Of a stretch of 64,000 nucleotides of DNA, positions 1 through 10,733 are shown in pieces; positions within the stretch are counted from its first letter, which is position 1; each line of letters starts with the position of its first letter. The stretch is taken from NCBI GenBank assembly GCA_947685225.1, contig CANTUV010000072.1, forward strand, positions 6,820,001 to 6,884,000. The letters are read 5' to 3'. Both the position numbers and the translations under genes were made by a program. Source of the DNA: Garcia nutans. Taxonomy: Eukaryota; Streptophyta; Magnoliopsida; Malpighiales; Euphorbiaceae. The notes under the pieces are model-generated. The model did not search any database. It was given only the letters and a program-made list of their open reading frames with translations, and had not been told where the DNA came from.

Positions 1-1114
1 TATTAAATTTTAGGGGTAAATGATTCAGCAAAGGTCGAGGGACAAATGGCTATAATAGTCTCTTGTTTTGTAGCTTGTCGAAGACCCAAGACAAAGGCTT
101 CCCCATATCTAAAAATTGCCTTCTATTTGCTTGACCAGTTGTTTTGACATCGACTTCTTTATGTGCACTTTGATTGCCAAACTGATAATTTCATTTTACA
201 GAAAAATGGTTCTTCTCTTTCCCACTCTTCTATTTGTAAACCAGCTTGTAAGAGGTTCTTGAAATCCCTTATAAGGGTGTGAGACAGCCTCTCATGAAGG
301 TTAGGCAGGACACCTCTGACTATGATTCTGATCTGATCTGATTCATCAAGCCTCTTCTTAAGCACAGTTGCCTTGTTCCTCCATCTCTTCACATAGTCCA
401 CAAAATTCTCATTTGGTCATTACCTAATGGCTTCCACTTCCATCAAGGTAACTTCCAGCTCGACATTGTACCCATATTGCTGAATGAAAGCCTTGTACAA
501 CATGTCCCAATCTTTTTGAGTATTTTCATCTAAGGTGATGAACCAATTTTGCATAACAGGGTCCAATGAGACCATGAACTATCTTAGAGTTTGAGCGTTA
601 GTGGCTCGTGCAGACTACATAGCTGTGATGCACTGCTACACATGGAGATGAGGGTTTCCAGTACTATTGTACCTAACGAAGGAAGGAATCTTGAACTTAT
701 AAGGGACCTCATCATCTTGTTCAAACAATTTGTCGATCTCGGACATCTCTTCAATTTTCAGCTTCTTCTCAAATTTCTTTTCTAAATCATCAATCATCTT
801 CTCAACATCAGAAGTTTTGGTCTTTTCAAAATGTGTCTTCTCAACAACTTTTGGCTCCTTCTTTTTATCTTGAGGATCTTGGAAGTATTGGGCCCAGTAT
901 TCATCACCATTCATAACCATCTTGTCATCATCGAAGACTACTTCACCAACTTTAGCCTTTCCCTTGCCTTTCATAGTGCTTGCGGATGCTTCAATAGTTT
1001 CCCAAACATTACAGCCATTTGACTTTTCATGATCTCAGCTAGGGCCTCCTTTAGTTCTTCCATCTTAGCATTAAGGGCGTCATCCGCCATTCTTTGAATT
1101 TGTTCAGGCTCCAT
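1..1114 (-). pseudogene. Tat-type gypsy gag, 3' part cut by window edge (E1)
   Basis: This is a broken gag gene of a Tat/Ogre-type Ty3/gypsy element. Gag would form the nucleoprotein particle in which the element is reverse transcribed. The start is the ATG at 1112-1114, which encodes MEPEQIQ as in the related gags at 25974 and 29099. A lysine- and glutamate-rich linker follows, with the conserved run EEMSEIDKLFE. The retrotransposon-gag core follows, including residues like DPVMQNWF and YVKRWRNKA near 360-400. Several frameshifts and stops split the frame; the longest open parts are 636-974 and 159-401. The leader and 5' LTR lie immediately upstream on the same strand, so this is the 5' half of an element running off the window. 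Its paralogue at 24122-25974 makes the assignment firm. Confidence 0.88.
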
Positions 1115-2307
1115 TGCTTTTGGTGAAAAAGTAATTGAGTTGTTGTTGGATTTTTAATCATCGGCGTAAGTGGGATTGTCGTAGGCTTTTGAACTGTTGT
1201 AATCCAAGGCTATGAGCCAGAGAGGATTAATGATATGAGATGCAAATGTATGTATACATGTATGCATGTATACACAAATAACAAACAAAGATAGGTAGAA
1301 CATCCCTTCCAACCTTATAACTTCCACACACAGATGGAAAGTCTCTTTTTCTAGGTATATGGTTAACAAAATACCAACATGGGGTATCTTATTTTTGAAT
1401 AATTCCCTCGGACGTTTCAACCAATAGTTATATTTTCGAACATGGAAATCAGTTTATGATAATTCCAATTAATTAGGTTTTAATTCATCCAATCAACTAA
1501 AGCATCTTCTTTTTCTTTGGGTAAAACTAAATTAAGAGGTTTATTATAAATAGATTTCTCACTTAAAAAAGTAACTGATGATTCATGCCAAAAACAAGCC
1601 CATGAATAATAATTCTTAGTATAAACTAGGCTCATAATTGATCTTTGGTATTTCATAATTGACCTAAATAATTTGTAAGCTCTTTGTAAGAAAAGGTTGG
1701 ATGAAATGCAAAAATAGTTTTGTTTGAAAAATCCATTGTAAAAAGATTTTTAGAAAAAATGGATTTTTGACTTTGTGTTTGCATTATGAGAAAAGAATTT
1801 TTGATTTGTTTTTTAGAAAAGTTTTATGTCCAAAGACCATCTTGAAAAGTTTTGAAAACAACTTTGGTCTTTTAGACTTTAAAGAAAAATTTACTTTGAG
1901 CTTACAATGTACTTAGGTCGTATTAGAAAAAGAATAAACCAAATAAGTCATGATTTAAGCCAAGATAAATTAACCATAGTCAAACAACAAGCATTTGGGG
2001 TAAAAACCTAAGGAAAGTAACTAGGCCAATAACATGAGCTTTAGTCTTTGGGTTAAAAGGCTTAGGTTCCCATAGCAAGTATATACCAAATGGTACGAGG
2101 CTATGAGCGGTTATGCCATGCTCGATCTCCATACCTTGAGTGAAAGTATGGTATCCCTTACATAACACAATACGGGTAACAAGGGCGTCCTAACTCACGC
2201 ACACGATGCGATCTAATATGATGCAATGGATAATATCATGATAAGAAAGAATATAATAATATAAAGACCAATGGAATCAACTTCTCTTATCCCAGTGGAG
2301 TAGCCAC
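1115..2307 (-). other. Untranslated leader of Tat element E1
   Basis: This is the roughly 1.2-kb region between primer binding site and gag. It is collinear with the leaders at 12241-13276 and 27938-29098. Shared landmarks include the stretch reading GTGTGCGTGAGTTAGGACGC on the element's strand and the repeated ATGCATACATGCATAC near 1250. Just upstream of gag, an open reading frame (1154-1420) holds the motif SHIINPLWLIALDY, which also occurs in the other two leaders. No other coding potential is evident. Confidence 0.75.
2291..2306 (-). other. Primer binding site of E1
   Basis: On the minus strand this reads TGGCTACTCCACTGGG, one base after the LTR end. It differs by one base from the site TGGCGACTCCACTGGG at 27920. 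The TGG start pairs with a tRNA CCA end. The type fits the tRNA-Arg-like sites reported for Ogre/Tat elements, but I did not check the tRNA identity. Confidence 0.75.
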
Positions 2308-4408
2308 TGTAAGCGAAAATTTTTTCCCCCACTCCCGGTGGAATGTTTCTTGCAACTTCGGCACTATTAGGCTCGGGGCCTTAGAGAGCATGGTCCTAAG
2401 CCTGGAGAAAATGGAGTCTCCACACGGATGGGCCGGGAAAAAGAAAGGGGTGGATGACTCGATTCCTAAGGAATCCCCAACCCCCTAATGGGTTTGGAAA
2501 GTTGGGTACATGTGGGGAAGGTGAGAAATGGCCCAGCACACCCACAATGCCCCATTCATTTGAACCGGCCTTCTTTGCAGGTCTTAATATTATAAAATTC
2601 TTAAATTTAACGATATTATCAATACTACATGTGATCATAAGAATAAATAAATACTTTATTAAAATCACAACAAAGTCCAAACAAAACAAATAAATAGACA
2701 CCCATCCGAGGATGGAAACATGTCCTGACATCATCTATGTCTAAAACTAAATATCACACCCACCGAAAGGTGAAAATGTGTCATTTACATTGATCCAAAA
2801 CTTTAAAACAAACTAAATTACATGATGCTCACAATATGAGGTACCAAAAACATGGAAACATACCTCTTACAAAGTTTGAAACCAAAGCAAATCAATAAAA
2901 ATACCAACCATTCATCATAAGTAAATTATTCATCAAGGGCATCAAACATCAATCAAAATATATAATAAACATTCATCTAATTTAAATAAAGCAGTAAGTA
3001 TATAAATTTAAGGTTTATGCATCAATTAGGGTTTCTTGAATAAAATTAGGGTTTCATAGGTTTTATATTTAACAATTAGGGTTTTTTAATTACTGGATTA
3101 GTCAACTAAGAAATATTGAATATAAAAGAAATAACATGGCTGCTGGATGGATAAACAGGTTGAATTAAAGATTAGGTTTGAAATAAATTAGGGTTTGAAT
3201 CTAAAGAATGGATGTTTTGGATTTAGGATTTTTGGAAGTTTTATGAAAATAATATTAAGGTTTAAGTAAATAAAATTAAAGCTCATGAAAATAGGATTAA
3301 AAGTTAGGTATTTGGAAAGAATAGGCTACTATGAATTTTAGAAAAATAGAATTGATTATGGTTTTAAGAAAACATATTATTGTTTTGTGGTATTAGAAAA
3401 ATGCAATTAGGGTTTTAGACTTTAAAATTTAATTTAATGGGTATTAAGATATTAGGGTTTTGAAAAATAATTTTTAGGGTTTTAAATAGAGACTAGATAG
3501 TAAATAAAACAATTGATCAATGCGCTTAAATAAAAACCCATCTATTGTATGCTTAAATAATTGATCAAACTGAATAATGAGGCTGCTGTAAATATAAACA
3601 AGATAATAGAAACTCAAACCTCTGTTGTTGGTTCCACCATAATTTTAATTATGGTTGACAATAACAAAGATAGTGTGTGCTACCCTTTATGGATTGTTTG
3701 TTTGATCAACGTCTTTGGTTGTTGCTGGATGATTGTTTGTTGCTTGCTACCTCTTGCTCCTTCCTTCACAAGTCCAAGGTTCTGAATAAATTGCTAAGAA
3801 GAGTCAGAATAATTCTTGAGTAAAATTCCCTTCTCTTGCTGAAATAAAAAATTATCCCCCTGTGTGTTTTTAATGTAGTATTTATAGGCAATTAAAATAA
3901 AATACCTAGTATGTTAAGGAAATAAAATTTATTTTGAAAAAAAAATAAAAAAACCAAGTAAAATAAGGTTTTGGCGAAAACTGGCGCCGGGCGAGCTGCA
4001 AGAGGATAGGGCTAGGTGTGCGAGACTGCACTGGGCAAGATTGCGAGGAATGGGCTGCTGAGGCCTATTTTGCCACAAGCAAAACCTGTAGCAAATTGGC
4101 CTAAGCCAATTCGTCGTCGATTCTGCCATCACCGATTTTACCGTCGCCGATTATTTTTATTTATTTTTTATTTTTTTGCTATTTTTAATTTTTTATTATT
4201 AAAAATAAATATTATATAATATATTATTAAAAATAAATAATAAATAAAATTTTAAAAATAAAATAAAATAAATATTATAAGTAATAAATATTATTAAAAT
4301 AAATATTATTTTATTAAAATAAATATTAAATATTAAAATACCATAAAAAATTATTTTGTACTGTTTAAAAGTATCGGACTGGATTGGGTCAAAAATTAAG
4401 GGTGTACA
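2308..4408 (-). repeat. 5' LTR of Tat element E1 (2101 bp)
   Basis: On the minus strand the LTR starts TGTACACCCTTAATTTTTGA at 4408 and ends CGCTTACA at 2308, next to the primer binding site. Other Tat LTRs here start TGTAGACCC at 10734, 21409 and 26077. The element-sense 3' part has the GGAATCGAGTC and CCCGAGCCTAATAGTGCCGAAG landmarks in order. Between 3020 and 3490 the plus strand repeats TTAGGGTTT at least seven times (telobox on the other strand). The outer end abuts an intron-like stretch of an antisense accessory gene (exon at 4464), so E1 apparently inserted there. The short open frames inside are not conserved and are not called. Confidence 0.85.
3020..3490 (-). promoter_or_regulatory. 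Telobox cluster in LTR of E1
   Basis: TTAGGGTTT or close forms occur near 3028, 3048, 3078, 3190, 3409, 3453 and 3475, all in the same orientation (AAACCCTAA in the element's sense). Telobox motifs are known binding sites for telomere-repeat-binding proteins in plants. A regulatory role here is inferred. Confidence 0.55.
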
Positions 4409-4463
4409 ACTATATGTATGCATGATTATGTATGTTCTTACCCTTTCCTTTTCTGACTCACAG

Positions 4464-4811
4464 CAAATGCTAGAAGAGCAAAACAATAAACTGTAGGAAG
4501 AGTTAGCTGCTAGCCACCAATAAATCGCCCATCTCAAAAGATTGTATCATCAGTTGGAGCAAAACTTCCGAGAATTTTGGTTCCAGGGAATGAGGAATCC
4601 TATTCCTTCAACTTCTCGGGGGCAAACTGTAGACCATGAGATTCTTTTGTCTACTCCATATAATTACTGCTATAGGCCTTAATTCCAAGGTAGAGGTTCA
4701 GGTGCTCCTTCTTCAGGTGGACTTGGGACAAATGATATGCCTCCTCCTCCAACAGGCGATGACTTTCTCAGGGCTTTGTTTGATTATGGACCACCTCCTC
4801 CTTCTAAGTGA
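4464..4811 (+). pseudogene. C-terminal coiled-coil exon of an accessory gene antisense to gag-pol
   Basis: An acceptor-like TGACTCACAG precedes a 116-codon reading frame ending in TGA at 4809-4811. The frame begins QMLEEQNNKL and is rich in Glu, Gln and Leu, as expected of a coiled coil. It ends in a Pro/Gly-rich tail, DDFLRALFDYGPPPPSK. Three in-frame stops (TAG, TAA, TAA) show decay. A homologous exon lies on the opposite strand at 42413-42647, also after CTCACAG, where it ends the plant-mobile-domain pseudogene. The upstream exons are missing because the E1 LTR ends 55 bp before it. It was probably an accessory gene carried by a Tat element in antisense; its function is unknown. Confidence 0.6.
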
Positions 4812-5219
4812 TCATTGTATTAATTGATGAAATAATAATAACAATAGCAACGATGATAATAATAATAATAACAATAATTTCTACTTTTACTACAACTTTT
4901 GACTTTTCTTTTTTTCTTTATTTTATCATTATTACAGTATACACCAAAATCCCTCTCACAATTCAAAATCATAAAGCACCCTTGATTTGCAAATCTAAAC
5001 GTAACGCGGCAACTAAAAATCTTTTAAATTTTCTTTCCTTGCGGGTCTCGACCAAAATTATTACTCTTTCCTTGTCAGCCACTGTGGATAAAGTAATCCC
5101 TTATATAAAGTAGCTTTTAATGCTATAATTCCCAATGAAAACCAAGAAATTTTCCACGAATTTTTTTTTAGTATCAAAAATCCCTTTCAACAATTTTATT
5201 TTTTTTTTTAATTTCAACA
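4812..5219. other. AT-rich spacer with an AAT/AAC microsatellite
   Basis: Imperfect trinucleotide repeats (AAT and AAC) occupy about 4836-4880. The rest is AT-rich with T tracts. I see no gene. Confidence 0.6.
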
Positions 5220-6600
5220 ATGACAGAGCTCAATTTGAAGAAAATTAAAGGTTTATTTAAAAATATGAAAGTTATTCATTGGGAGCAAATATCTTGGTCT
5301 CAAATTAATACTTTGAAATGCTTTCAAATTAAATTAGACTATTTAAAAATGTTAAATTAGACTATTCTTTTCTTCATGCCATGGTTTTCCTTTTGGGATG
5401 TGAATTCTAGGACATTTAAGGTAAATGACTTTAAGATATGTCCTGTGATTAAAGAATTTGAGGCCAACCTTGGGTATCCAAGCAATCAACTAATGGTGTT
5501 GTCCATATTGATTTCCAAAATTCAACAAAAGATGCAAATGTTGTTTCAAATTTCAAAGCCCGAAGTCTTGCAATTGACTGGAGGTAAGAAAATTCTGCTT
5601 GGTCCCTTGATTGACTTTTGTATTTCTTATTTGGCTCCCACCAAGGCATGGGGATGCATACTTTGTCTATGCTTGCTTGGACAATTCTTGCTTGTTTCTC
5701 CTAATGGGGACATCGATCCAAGAATACTGGTCATCGTGGACCAAATGGAAGGAGGCTTATTGCTGATACCTGTGATCTTGCTCGAGACCCTAGTTGAATT
5801 GGATCAATTCAAATTGGAATCTTTGAGGAGATTGGTCGGAAGTCCCTTGATGCTTCAGGTAATTACCTAAACTACTCTTTCGAGTTTACAATTTAGGCCT
5901 TTTTCTTTTTTTTTATTGCTCTAATTTTGCCTACAGGTAATTTCAACTTGCGGGTTTTCGGAACTATCGAGTTGTCCTAACTTTTGCCTAAGTTGCCCTT
6001 GTGGGTTTTCAAATTAGCAGACCCTTTTTCTTATTATTTTATTATTAGTTCTAATTTTTATCTAGACTGCCCTTGTAGGTTTTTGAAACTAACGAACCAC
6101 CCTAACTTTTTCTTAGGGAGCCCTTGTGGGTTTTCAACCAAACGGGCATCAACATTTTTCTTTCTTTTCTTTTTTTTTAAAAATTTGTTTTATTTGGCTT
6201 ACATATTTGGCTTCAAGAGTGCCTCTGCTTGCTTGACATTCCATCCATGGATTTCACTAACTATCTGCCATGGTATCACTCTACTAGGAAACTATCCCAT
6301 CCCGCTTCTTCATATGCCGGCTGGATTGATTGGATCCGCACATGCACTGCAGTCGACATCCGTTGGTTAGTACCTTGGTGGAAGATTTCTCGTATCGCCA
6401 TTCGGATGTATTTGATGTATGTTTCTCTTGCTGCTCTTCTTCGAGGTACTTGCTCTATTCCTTATCAGCTTGATCGTCAGTATGGAGCTGAGCCTAGAGG
6501 TTCTGAGTTTACTCCTGACTTGGACATGCCTCATCTGACTGAAGCCTTCTTGGATCGGTTGAAACATAATAAAAGATGTTTCTTTTCCTTTTATAATTTG
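5220..6600 (+). pseudogene. DUF7745-like plant transposon gene, two exons, antisense to pol of E2
   Basis: The start is ATG at 5220 (MTELNLKKIKG). An in-frame TAG at 5358-5360 interrupts it, and the frame stays open from 5376 to a donor-like CAG|GTAATT at 5858/5859. Exon 1 has FWDVNSRTFKVNDFKICP, then a long conserved part with SPNGDIDPRILVIVDQ and ILLETLVEL. The remainder resumes at about 6229-6570, with VDIRWLVPWWKISRI and PYQLDRQYGAE. These match, in order, the landmarks I recall for DUF7745-domain proteins of plant transposons (FWDP...F..GD...P..EEY, VNGLVLFP, RQFG). The intervening 0.37 kb is filled with degenerate tandem repeats. The gene lies between integrase and the expected 3' end of E2 on the opposite strand, a place where Tat and Grande elements often carry extra or antisense ORFs. 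Molecular function is unknown. Confidence 0.62.
5880..6180. repeat. Degenerate ~65-bp tandem repeats (first block)
   Basis: Units of the type CCCTTGTGGGTTTTC, then AACTAGCGAAC-like and CCTAACTTTTTCCTA-like segments, recur near 5950, 6000, 6070 and 6120. They lie inside the presumed intron of the DUF7745-like gene. A second block follows that gene. Confidence 0.6.
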
Positions 6601-6744
6601 TCATCACCCTTTACTATTGTGTTATTTATTTTACCATATTTTGTTAAATACTTGAAAAGTGCACATAGAACAATTTTAATATTAACTCTATTTTATTAAA
6701 TTGGGAACAACCAAACATAAAGCCAGCATACACAAGATCACTCT

Positions 6745-6906
6745 TGTCTCCAACGAGCCCTTTCGGGTTTTCTAATTGACAGTTTTCTCTCGTTTAGCCC
6801 TAATTGTTGCCTAGTCTGCCCTTTCAAGTTTTCAGAACTAGCGAACTGCTCTAACTTTTTCCTAGGCCGCCATTTTTGGGTTTTCAACCTAGCGAGCTCT
6901 TTTTTT
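6745..6906. repeat. Degenerate ~65-bp tandem repeats (second block)
   Basis: The units resemble those at 5880-6180, with CCCTTTCGGGTTTTC, CCCTTTCAAGTTTTC and CATTTTTGGGTTTTC about 65 bp apart. They sit between the DUF7745-like exon 2 and the end of the E2 integrase. They probably belong to the hypervariable 3' region of E2. Confidence 0.6.
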
Positions 6907-6911
6907 TTTAT

Positions 6912-8151
6912 TTACACATAAAACCTCTTCAACCTGTCCATGTTCACCGGCTCACTAAACTCGTTCCCATCAATGTCTGATATTTTGACTGCACCTTTGC
7001 TCAGGACTTGTTTTACAATATATGGTCCTTCGCAACTAGGCCTAAATTTTCCTCTTGGATCAGAGACATTAGGTTTACACTGCTTCAAGACTAAGTTGCC
7101 GATTCTGAACTTTCTGACCATAATCATTCTATTGTAGGCTCAAGCTATCTTCCTTTGGTATAGCTGATGATGATACAGTGCTTTCAACCTCCTCTCTTCT
7201 AATAAGGCTAACTATGTGTATCTGCTTACTACCCACTCCGTCTCAAGTAGTTCAACTTTCAAGAGCACTTCAATTTGTAACACTGCTTCCATCCCGTAAA
7301 CCAAGGAAAATGGTGTCATTCCAGTCGGCATTCGTACACTTGTTCTGCATCCCCATAAAGCAAAAGGAAGCATTTATGACCAATTCCTGTATGTCTTGGT
7401 CATCTTGGATAAAATCTGCTTAATTTTCTTATTTGTCACTTCTCTTGCACCATTAGCTTTTGGTCTATAAGCAGAGGATCGATGATGATGAATTTGGTAC
7501 TTCGAGAATAAGTCCTTAACTGCTCCTTGAAACTGTACCCCATTGTCCGATATCACACTGTGCGGGACCCTATATCTGTAGATGAGATTCTTTTCAATAA
7601 ATCTTGCCATTTGCCTTGGCCCCAACTTGTTGAAAGATTCAGCTTCAACCCATTTTGAAAAATAATCCACTATTACTATGATAAAGCGGTGACCGTTTGA
7701 AGCCGTCGGATGTATCTCTCCTATAATGTGAATTCCCCAAGTTGCAAAGGGCTAGGGTGAAGATATAGAATGCAATTCTTCAGGAGGCATGTGATTCAAA
7801 TTACCATGCATCTAACATAGCCAGCACTTCTTCACAAACTCAATGCAATCTCTCTCCATGGTTAACCAATAGTAACCTTGTTGAATTACCTTCTTAACTA
7901 GGGCTAAACCATTCATGTGTGGACCACAACTTCCTGCATGTATTTCTGACATGATACGCTCAGCTTCAAGCTTTCTCAAGCATCTCAAGTGCACCCCATC
8001 ATGCCATCTTTGATACAACTATCCATGAAGGGTGATGTATTGTAAGGACCATCGTCTTATGGCTCTTTTCTCTTTCCTTGTTGCCCTCAACGGGTATTCC
8101 TTATTCTCGAAAAATAGTCTTATGGTGTCATACAACGCATCATGGTCTGTA
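6912..8151 (-). pseudogene. Integrase of Tat element E2
   Basis: Integrase would insert the cDNA into chromosomal DNA. Read on the minus strand, the parts come in normal order. The HHCC zinc-binding region (7812-8018) has IHAGSCGPHMNG and CIEFVKKCWLC. The catalytic core (7374-7670) has DYFSKWVEA, SDNGVQF and ANGAREVTNK, giving the D, D and E residues, the last two 35 positions apart. The C-terminal GPY/F-type region (6912-7127) has FRPSCEGPYIVKQV and the terminal RLKRFYV. A few stops break the frame. The domain follows a second RNase H at 8152-8682, the order typical of Tat/Ogre elements. No chromodomain is present. It is clearly non-functional as it stands. Confidence 0.88.
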
Positions 8152-8682
8152 TTAGTTTCCATGATTATCATAGCAAGGAGTTAATGAACTGGTCAAAACC
8201 AGAGGCTTAAGAAATAAATTTACAGGGTTATCCCATACTGAAGCCAATGTGACTAGGGCATTGGCCATATGGTTTTCTTCTCTTGGTAGGTGTGTAAACC
8301 TGCATTCCTTAATGTTCTTCTTCATTATGGTCAAGTAATGGTGGTATGGTTTTAGCTTCTCTTCTTTCAATTCGCATTCTCCATTCACTTGGGATACTAC
8401 TAGCAGTGAATCCCCAAAGACTTGCACTTTATCTACCTTCATAATCATCAGGGTTTCCAAACCAAAAATACATGCTTCATACTCCACCTTATTATCGGTT
8501 GCCCTGAATTTCAACTTCTTAGCTAAAGGGATAAGCTCCCTTTTAGGTGATTCTAGTATGACTCCCAAGCCTACTCCTTTCCTATTTACTGCTCCATTGA
8601 AATACATCTTCCATCCTTGTACTTCTATGGCCTCTAAATATTCCTCAGGAAATTCCAAGACTACCTCTTCACTATCTGACAA
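8152..8682 (-). pseudogene. Second (archaeal-type) RNase H domain of Tat element E2
   Basis: This 176-residue open stretch carries the extra RNase H that marks the Tat/Ogre clade, placed between the standard RNase H and integrase. Visible motifs are GWKMYFNGAVNRKGVGLGVI, VEYEACIFGLE, VQVFGDSLLV and ENHMANALVTLAS. Family members usually have Asp in the first motif (YFDGA) and the last (ADAL). Both are Asn here, while the Glu and the middle Asp are kept. Two of four metal-binding acids are therefore lost, so the domain is predicted inactive. Whether this is decay or an older change cannot be told from one copy. Confidence 0.85.
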
Positions 8683-9729
8683 TGGTTATTGAGCCAAGAA
8701 TTCTGACACCACTCTACCTTTGATTGTTTTCCTAGTTTCCAAAATTATTAACCATCGACCATATTTCCATATCAAAGAGGGTGTCTCCCTTAAGTTCTTC
8801 ACTGGATCCAACCTGGAAATTGCTTGCACACTATAAGATTGAAAGTAATTCTACAACTTCTTAGAAGGCCAAACCACAACTATACAAGTCTTTTGAATGA
8901 TACTATACTTAATCTCATAAGGTAGGAGCTTTCTACTCAAACAGTAGACTGTGTGCTCAACCCCTAACTCGTCTACTTGGGCTAGCATAGATCCTATCGA
9001 CTCTTCCTCTACTGCTAAGTATAGTAATAAAGGTTTACAGGGTTTAGGTGATTTCAAAATAGGTGGATTTAGTAGATACTCCTTTGTACATTCAAAGGTC
9101 TTTTGACATTCTTCATTCCACTTGACTGGCTAATTCTTTTTAAGCAATTTGAAGACAAGTTCGCAGATCGTGGTGAGCTTTGCTATGAACCTACTAATGT
9201 ACTGTAACCTACCAATAAACCCCCAAACTTCTTTCTCCGTCTTTGGGGCTGGCATATCTCTGACTGCCTTAACCTTGTCATCAATCTCAATGCCATTTGG
9301 ACAAATCACATGTCCCAACAACTTGCTTGAAGTAACTCCAAAAATGCACTTCTTCAGGTTAAACCTTAGCTTATACTTCACTTCTCTCTCGAAGAATAAC
9401 TCTAAGTTTTGGAAGTGTTGTTACCTTGTATCTGACTTTACCATCATATCATCGATGTAGACCTCAACTTCTTTGTGCATCATATCAAGAAAAAAAGTGG
9501 TAGCCATCCTTTTGTAGGTTGCTCCAACATTCTTTAATCTAAACAGCATCATCCTATAACAAAATATTCCCCACATAGTAATGAAGGCAGTTTTGGTCTT
9601 ATCCTCTTGGGCCATTAACAATTAGTTGTATCCAAAAAATCCATCTACAAATGAGTGTAGCACACTAGAGGTTGCACTATCAATAAGGACATCTATATGG
9701 GGTAAAGGAAAATCATCTTTAGGGGAAGC
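8683..9729 (-). pseudogene. Reverse transcriptase (C-terminal part) and RNase H of Tat element E2
   Basis: RT with RNase H would copy the element's RNA into DNA. On the minus strand the frame starts at the insertion junction with ASPKDDFPLPHIDVLID. It continues with AFITMWGIFCYRMM, then the catalytic box VEVYIDDMMVKS (YIDD kept) at 9421-9621. The thumb/connection follows (LLGHVICPNGIEID, 9130-9381), then RNase H (LYLAVEEESIGSMLAQ, 8851-9057). Several stop codons interrupt. The N-terminal part of the same gene lies 13 kb away at 22613-22800, separated by two insertions. Removing both gives a continuous VCVDYRDLKKASPKDDF across the junctions. Confidence 0.9.
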
Positions 9730-10709
9730 TGTAACACCCCAGCCTTCAGGCTTCAAGGGCCCTTGCCCCAACCAAGCACTGGGCATGCCATAATCCGCTT
9801 CCCCTCATAGGTCCATGGCAAGATTTGTTTATTTGGCTTAATTAAGAGTCGCCTCCCTCGTTTCGATCCCAAGACCTCCCCCATAAGAGAGCCTTTTTCA
9901 CTCAATGAGTACCATTTCTTCTAGTAACATCCTTTTTAACTATCACAATCTTTATCGCACAGTTCCTTTTCAACTGTAACATCCCAACAGCCCTGGACTT
10001 ACGACTTGGTATTTTTCACCCAGCCCGCTTCAAGGGACTGCTACAGTACTGCTTTCCCTCAAAGTTCCATGACAGGATTTGTTTATTTGGCCCAAGTCAA
10101 GGGTCGCCTTACTCATTTCAGGATAAAGACTCTCTTAAGGAGGTCTTGGGATCAAAACAAGGGAGGTGACCCCTTGACTTGGGCCAAATAAACAAATCCT
10201 GCCGTGGAACCGTGAAGGGAAGCAGTACTGTAGAAGTCCCTTGAACCAGACTGGGTGAAAATACCGAGTCATAAGCCCAGGGCCGTTAGGGTGTTACAAT
10301 TAAAAAGGCGCCTTTTTAACTGTAACATCCCAGCGGCCCTGTGCTTACAACTTGGTCTTTTCACCCAGTCCGCTTCAAGGGACTGCTACAGTACTGCTTC
10401 CCTTCACGGTTCCCCAATAGGGTTTGTTTATTTGGCCCATGTCAAGGGTCGCCTCCCTCATTTCGATCCCAAGACCTCCTTAAGAGAGTCTTTTTCACTC
10501 AACGAGTACCATTTCCTCTGGTACACATTGGGTGAAAAAGACTCTCTTAAGTAGGTCTTGGGATCAAAATGAGGGAGGTGACCTTTGACTTGGGCCAAAT
10601 AAAAAAATGCTGCTATGAAACCATGAGGGGAAGCAGTATTATAGTAGTCCCTTGAAGCAGGTTGGGTGAAAATACTGAGTTGTAAGCCCAGGGCTATTGG
10701 GATGTTACA
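9730..10709. mobile_element. Composite palindromic (foldback-like) element inserted in E2 RT
   Basis: The element starts TGTAACACCCCAGCC and ends GGGATGTTACA, flanked by a perfect 5-bp duplication GAAGC (9725-9729 and 10710-10714). Inside are two long hairpins: 9975-10298 (324 bp) and 10321-10709 (389 bp). In each, nearly the whole first half is inverted in the second half. A more diverged unpaired arm lies at 9730-9930. Each arm starts TGTAACAYCCC and carries ATTTGGCCCAAGTCAAGG and GATCCCAAGACCT landmarks. There is no coding capacity. TG/CA ends and a 5-bp duplication point to integrase-type insertion, while the palindromy resembles foldback or MITE elements. A diverged single arm is at 53573. 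Confidence 0.7.
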
Positions 10710-10733
10710 GAAGCTTTTTTCAAGTCTCTATAG

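Noticed and set aside
4614..4634. GGGGGCAAACTGTAGACC, a look-alike of a polypurine tract plus Tat LTR start
   Set aside because: It lies inside a reading frame (SRGQTVDHEIL) that aligns with the exon at 42413-42647, and no LTR follows it.
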